Position numbers and translations under genes: made by a program. From positions 39,216 to 49,310 of the forward strand of contig WELB01000048.1 of NCBI GenBank assembly GCA_009602725.1: DNA of 10,095 bases, given 5' to 3'. Numbering within the stretch: position 1 is the first letter of the stretch; the number at the start of each line of letters is the position of its first letter. Below are positions 8,515-10,095 of this stretch, piece after piece. Source of the stretch: Spirogloea muscicola. Its lineage: Eukaryota > Streptophyta > Zygnematophyceae > Spirogloeales > Spirogloeaceae. The notes under the pieces were generated by a model that worked only from the letters and a program-made list of their open reading frames with translations, did not search any database and had not been told where the DNA came from.

Positions 8515-8705
8515 CACATCTGAAGACCTACATAAAGCACAGCAGATTGACCCGCTCAGAAACCACGGGTCAAAACATACAGGTCGCTAATCGATACCTG
8601 AATACTGGATGTCAAATACGAAGCCCTTCTACCACCAACTAGAGCTCGTCCAGCTTTCTGGTGCAAGGCATTAGCCTGAGCACGCTGCAAACAGGCCGAA
8701 AAGGG
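8464..8705 (-). repeat. Right arm of the large B/C inverted repeat
   Basis: Reverse complement of 7914-8156, separated from it by about 307 bases. It carries fragment C and its 3' untranslated sequence on the minus strand. Confidence 0.88.
8556..8705 (-). pseudogene. Fragment C: LINE-like ORF 3' end, opposite strand
   Basis: On the minus strand the frame reads PFSACLQRAQANALHQKAGR then ALVGG and runs on to TGA (8556-8558). It keeps the CAG codon that is damaged in fragment B, so its frame through this peptide is intact as in A. Similarity ends at about 8705, where the minus strand changes to gccaggcaaagcccc. Only the last ~30 conserved residues are present. Confidence 0.55.
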
Positions 8706-8715
8706 GCTTTGCCTG

Positions 8716-8800
8716 GCTTCCCCCCCCCTCTTCTTGTACTCCGTTCATTCTTTTTTGGGCTGGCTGTTCCAGCCCATATTCTCAATGGGCGAGCCCTTCT
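8716..8800 (+). repeat. Palindromic repeat copy 6, plus-strand partner of 7041-7120
   Basis: It contains a run of nine C, then tgtactccgttcattctttt, the perfect hairpin GGGCTGG-CTGTT-CCAGCCC at 8757-8775 and caatgggcgagcccttct. Similarity to 7041-7120 is close to full length. Confidence 0.85.
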
Positions 8801-8869
8801 TCTTTGCCAGCCCCTCTTCTCTATGGGCGAGCACTTTCTTCCTGAAAAGGAGGGGTAAAGTGGCGATGG

Positions 8870-9175
8870 CTGTGATTGGCAAGCCAGGATAAACAAAAAA
8901 GAACAAGCTTGACAGCGGGCTGGCCTGCCGATTGTGGAGGTCCCACGGGCGGCCCTTTCGCATTGGCCACGTGGCAGATTCTGGCGGCCTCGTTCAATGG
9001 GGCTGGCGGCGCTCCAATTCGTGGCACGTGGCGGCGACAGCGCTGCCACGTGCCGAGCGACGGGGCGAGGCACCGCTGACCGGGGCGACCGGCCGCCCAC
9101 TGGGGAGATGCCGGTGACGGCGACTTATCGGCAGGTATCGCGCGCTGCGGGTTAAGAGAGGCTCTTCGAATTGGG
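8870..9175. promoter_or_regulatory. G-box and CCAAT-box cluster, promoter-like island
   Basis: CACGTG occurs at 8968-8973, 9025-9030 and 9047-9052. The last two sit in a 10-bp inverted repeat, GGCACGTGGC (9023-9032) and GCCACGTGCC (9045-9054). CCAAT boxes are at 9014-9018 (+) and, inverted as ATTGG, at 8875, 8962 and 9170. The island is GC-rich. This composition is usual for bZIP/bHLH and NF-Y targets, but no gene start can be tied to it, so function is inference. Confidence 0.4.
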
Positions 9176-9260
9176 CAATGGCTGTGAGAAGAAGAAGAAG
9201 AGGAAACAGCCTGTGAGAGGAAACAGCCTTCCAACTAGTGGCAATGGCTGCTGTGAGAGG
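9171..9260 (+). repeat. Short direct repeats and a GAA run
   Basis: A GAAGAAGAAGAAGAGG run is followed by two copies of gaggaaacagcc. The unit gcaatggctg..gtgaga appears at 9174 and again near 9241. Local slippage products; no coding signal. Confidence 0.6.
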
Positions 9261-9359
9261 CTAGCCCAAAGGACTGTACAAGGACGGAAAGGGCCCGAAA
9301 AGCGCAAAAAGCATGAGATTACTCTTCATGACTCCTGCAAGTGGGCGCTCAATAACCAT

Positions 9360-9470
9360 CTAGTCAGCAAGTGCAGGGAAGGAGAAGGAAAGCAGCTCAA
9401 TAACCCCTAGCCGCAAGTCAGGGTTCCTTGCAGCCAGAAAAGCGTCATCACCGCGAGATCCCAGAAGCAG
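9360..9470 (-). pseudogene. Fragment F: possible E-related retroelement end
   Basis: On the minus strand the frame contains LLGSRGDDAFLAARNPDLRL then GVIELL and ends at TAG (9360-9362). At DNA level it resembles the end of fragment E (aggggtta.tgag followed by a pyrimidine-rich stretch). The LQR..A.ALH..AGRAL peptide is absent, so this is the weakest member. Confidence 0.3.
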
Positions 9471-9601
9471 CAGCCAACGCGCCGCCTCAAGGAGGCCCAA
9501 TCGATGGGGAGTGGACAAGGCGCGTGAAGGCACCGGGAGGCTGCACAAGCGGGCGACGACGGGGCGGGGGACGTAGAGCCCCAAGCGGGGCCCTTACGTC
9601 C

Positions 9602-9662
9602 ATTTGTTAATTCTTCTTTCTGGGCTGGCCGCTCCCAGCCACCGCCCTCTCCTGGAAGCGGC
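9602..9662 (+). repeat. Palindromic repeat copy 7
   Basis: A pyrimidine-rich lead (ttaattcttctttct) precedes GGGCTGGCCGCTCCCAGCC and accgccctctcctggaagc. It is the closest relative of the copy at 7401. Confidence 0.75.
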
Positions 9663-9889
9663 TATCTTCTCCCAAGCGGGGACCCGTCGGCGGGCTAGCG
9701 GGGACCGGCGCGCTGGCGGAAGCCCTTGTCGCGCAGCGGAAGGAGGGCGGCAGGTGGGCGGGGACCCCCCCTCCCCCTGGCTGCCAGGCGAGCGCCTCCC
9801 TGACCACACCTCTGACCACCTGGAACACCCCCGGCATGCGCCTGGCTGGCTTTGGATTGTGCACTTTTTGGCCCCTTCGGACCTCGTCA
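9663..9889. other. GC-rich spacer, no supported gene
   Basis: GC-rich sequence with C- and G-runs. The open frames are arginine/proline-rich, typical of non-coding GC-rich DNA, and show no family features. Confidence 0.4.
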
Positions 9890-9932
9890 ATTTCCCTTCG
9901 GGCTGGCTGTTCACAGCCCCCCATTGGAGAGC
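9890..9932 (+). repeat. Palindromic repeat copy 8
   Basis: After caatttccctt comes GGGCTGGCTGTTCACAGCCC (9900-9919) and then cccattggagagcc, resembling the downstream part of copies 5 and 6. Confidence 0.65.
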
Positions 9933-9959
9933 CACGTTATTTCCTTTCGTTATAGCCGC

Positions 9960-10095
9960 TCTTTCCATATCAGCAGCCGCACTATTCAGACGACACCTTT
10001 CCTCCTCGGGACCGCCAGCCCGCCAGCGCCGAGGTCGCCTCCTCGAGCGCTGCGCCCGCCGCCGCCCCGGGAGCGCCGCCGCCGCCGCCGCCGCC
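9960..10095. other. GC-rich window end with (GCC)7
   Basis: The last ~100 bases are strongly GC-rich and finish in seven GCC units (10075-10095). Such runs are common in GC-rich 5' regions and in Ala-, Gly- or Pro-rich coding starts, so a neighbouring gene may begin here, but nothing can be named. Confidence 0.5.

Noticed and set aside
8639-9100. Minus-strand open frame of about 153 codons across fragment C
   Set aside because: It reads fragment C out of its conserved frame (ending RKLDEL) and crosses the palindromic repeat and the G-box island.

Overview
The window looks like nuclear DNA of a green alga, probably a trebouxiophyte-like chlorophyte. The reasons are moderate GC with GC-rich ends, a gene broken by many short introns (about 120-330 bp, GT-AG) and a protein whose conserved blocks closely follow the land-plant NOT2/VIP2 pattern. 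Genus cannot be fixed from this sequence.

Layout. Positions 1-972 are a GC-rich upstream and probable 5'UTR region. Positions 973-5157 (+) hold one well supported gene, the NOT2 subunit of the CCR4-NOT mRNA deadenylation complex. I could follow it through 12 coding exons with matching splice phases, giving about 643 residues, with a low-complexity Gly/Ser/Gln-rich N-terminal half and a conserved C-terminal NOT domain. Positions 5158-5939 are its 3' flank, with an optional extra terminal intron and one TGTAA poly(A)-type signal.

From 5940 on, the window is a graveyard of repeats. At least five fragments (A, D, E, B, C; both strands), plus one weaker relative (F), resemble the last part of one protein. 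They share a recurring peptide of the form LQR..A.ALH..AGRAL, followed by related 3' untranslated sequence. The longest copy (B, 7633-7990) shows the layout I associate with the C-terminal end of reverse-transcriptase ORFs of non-LTR (LINE-like) retroelements, so I read the cluster as 5'-truncated retroelement 3' ends. Fragment A is followed by a nearly perfect 85-bp inverted repeat with an 11-nt loop. Fragments B and C form a larger inverted pair, and D and E another. Interspersed are eight copies of a short palindromic repeat (GGGCTGG...CAGCCC core).

Positions 8870-9175 are an island with three G-boxes and several CCAAT boxes, promoter-like in composition but with no recognisable gene attached. 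The window ends in GC-rich sequence with a (GCC)7 run, possibly the edge of another gene. No rRNA, tRNA, CRISPR or intact transposase gene was seen.
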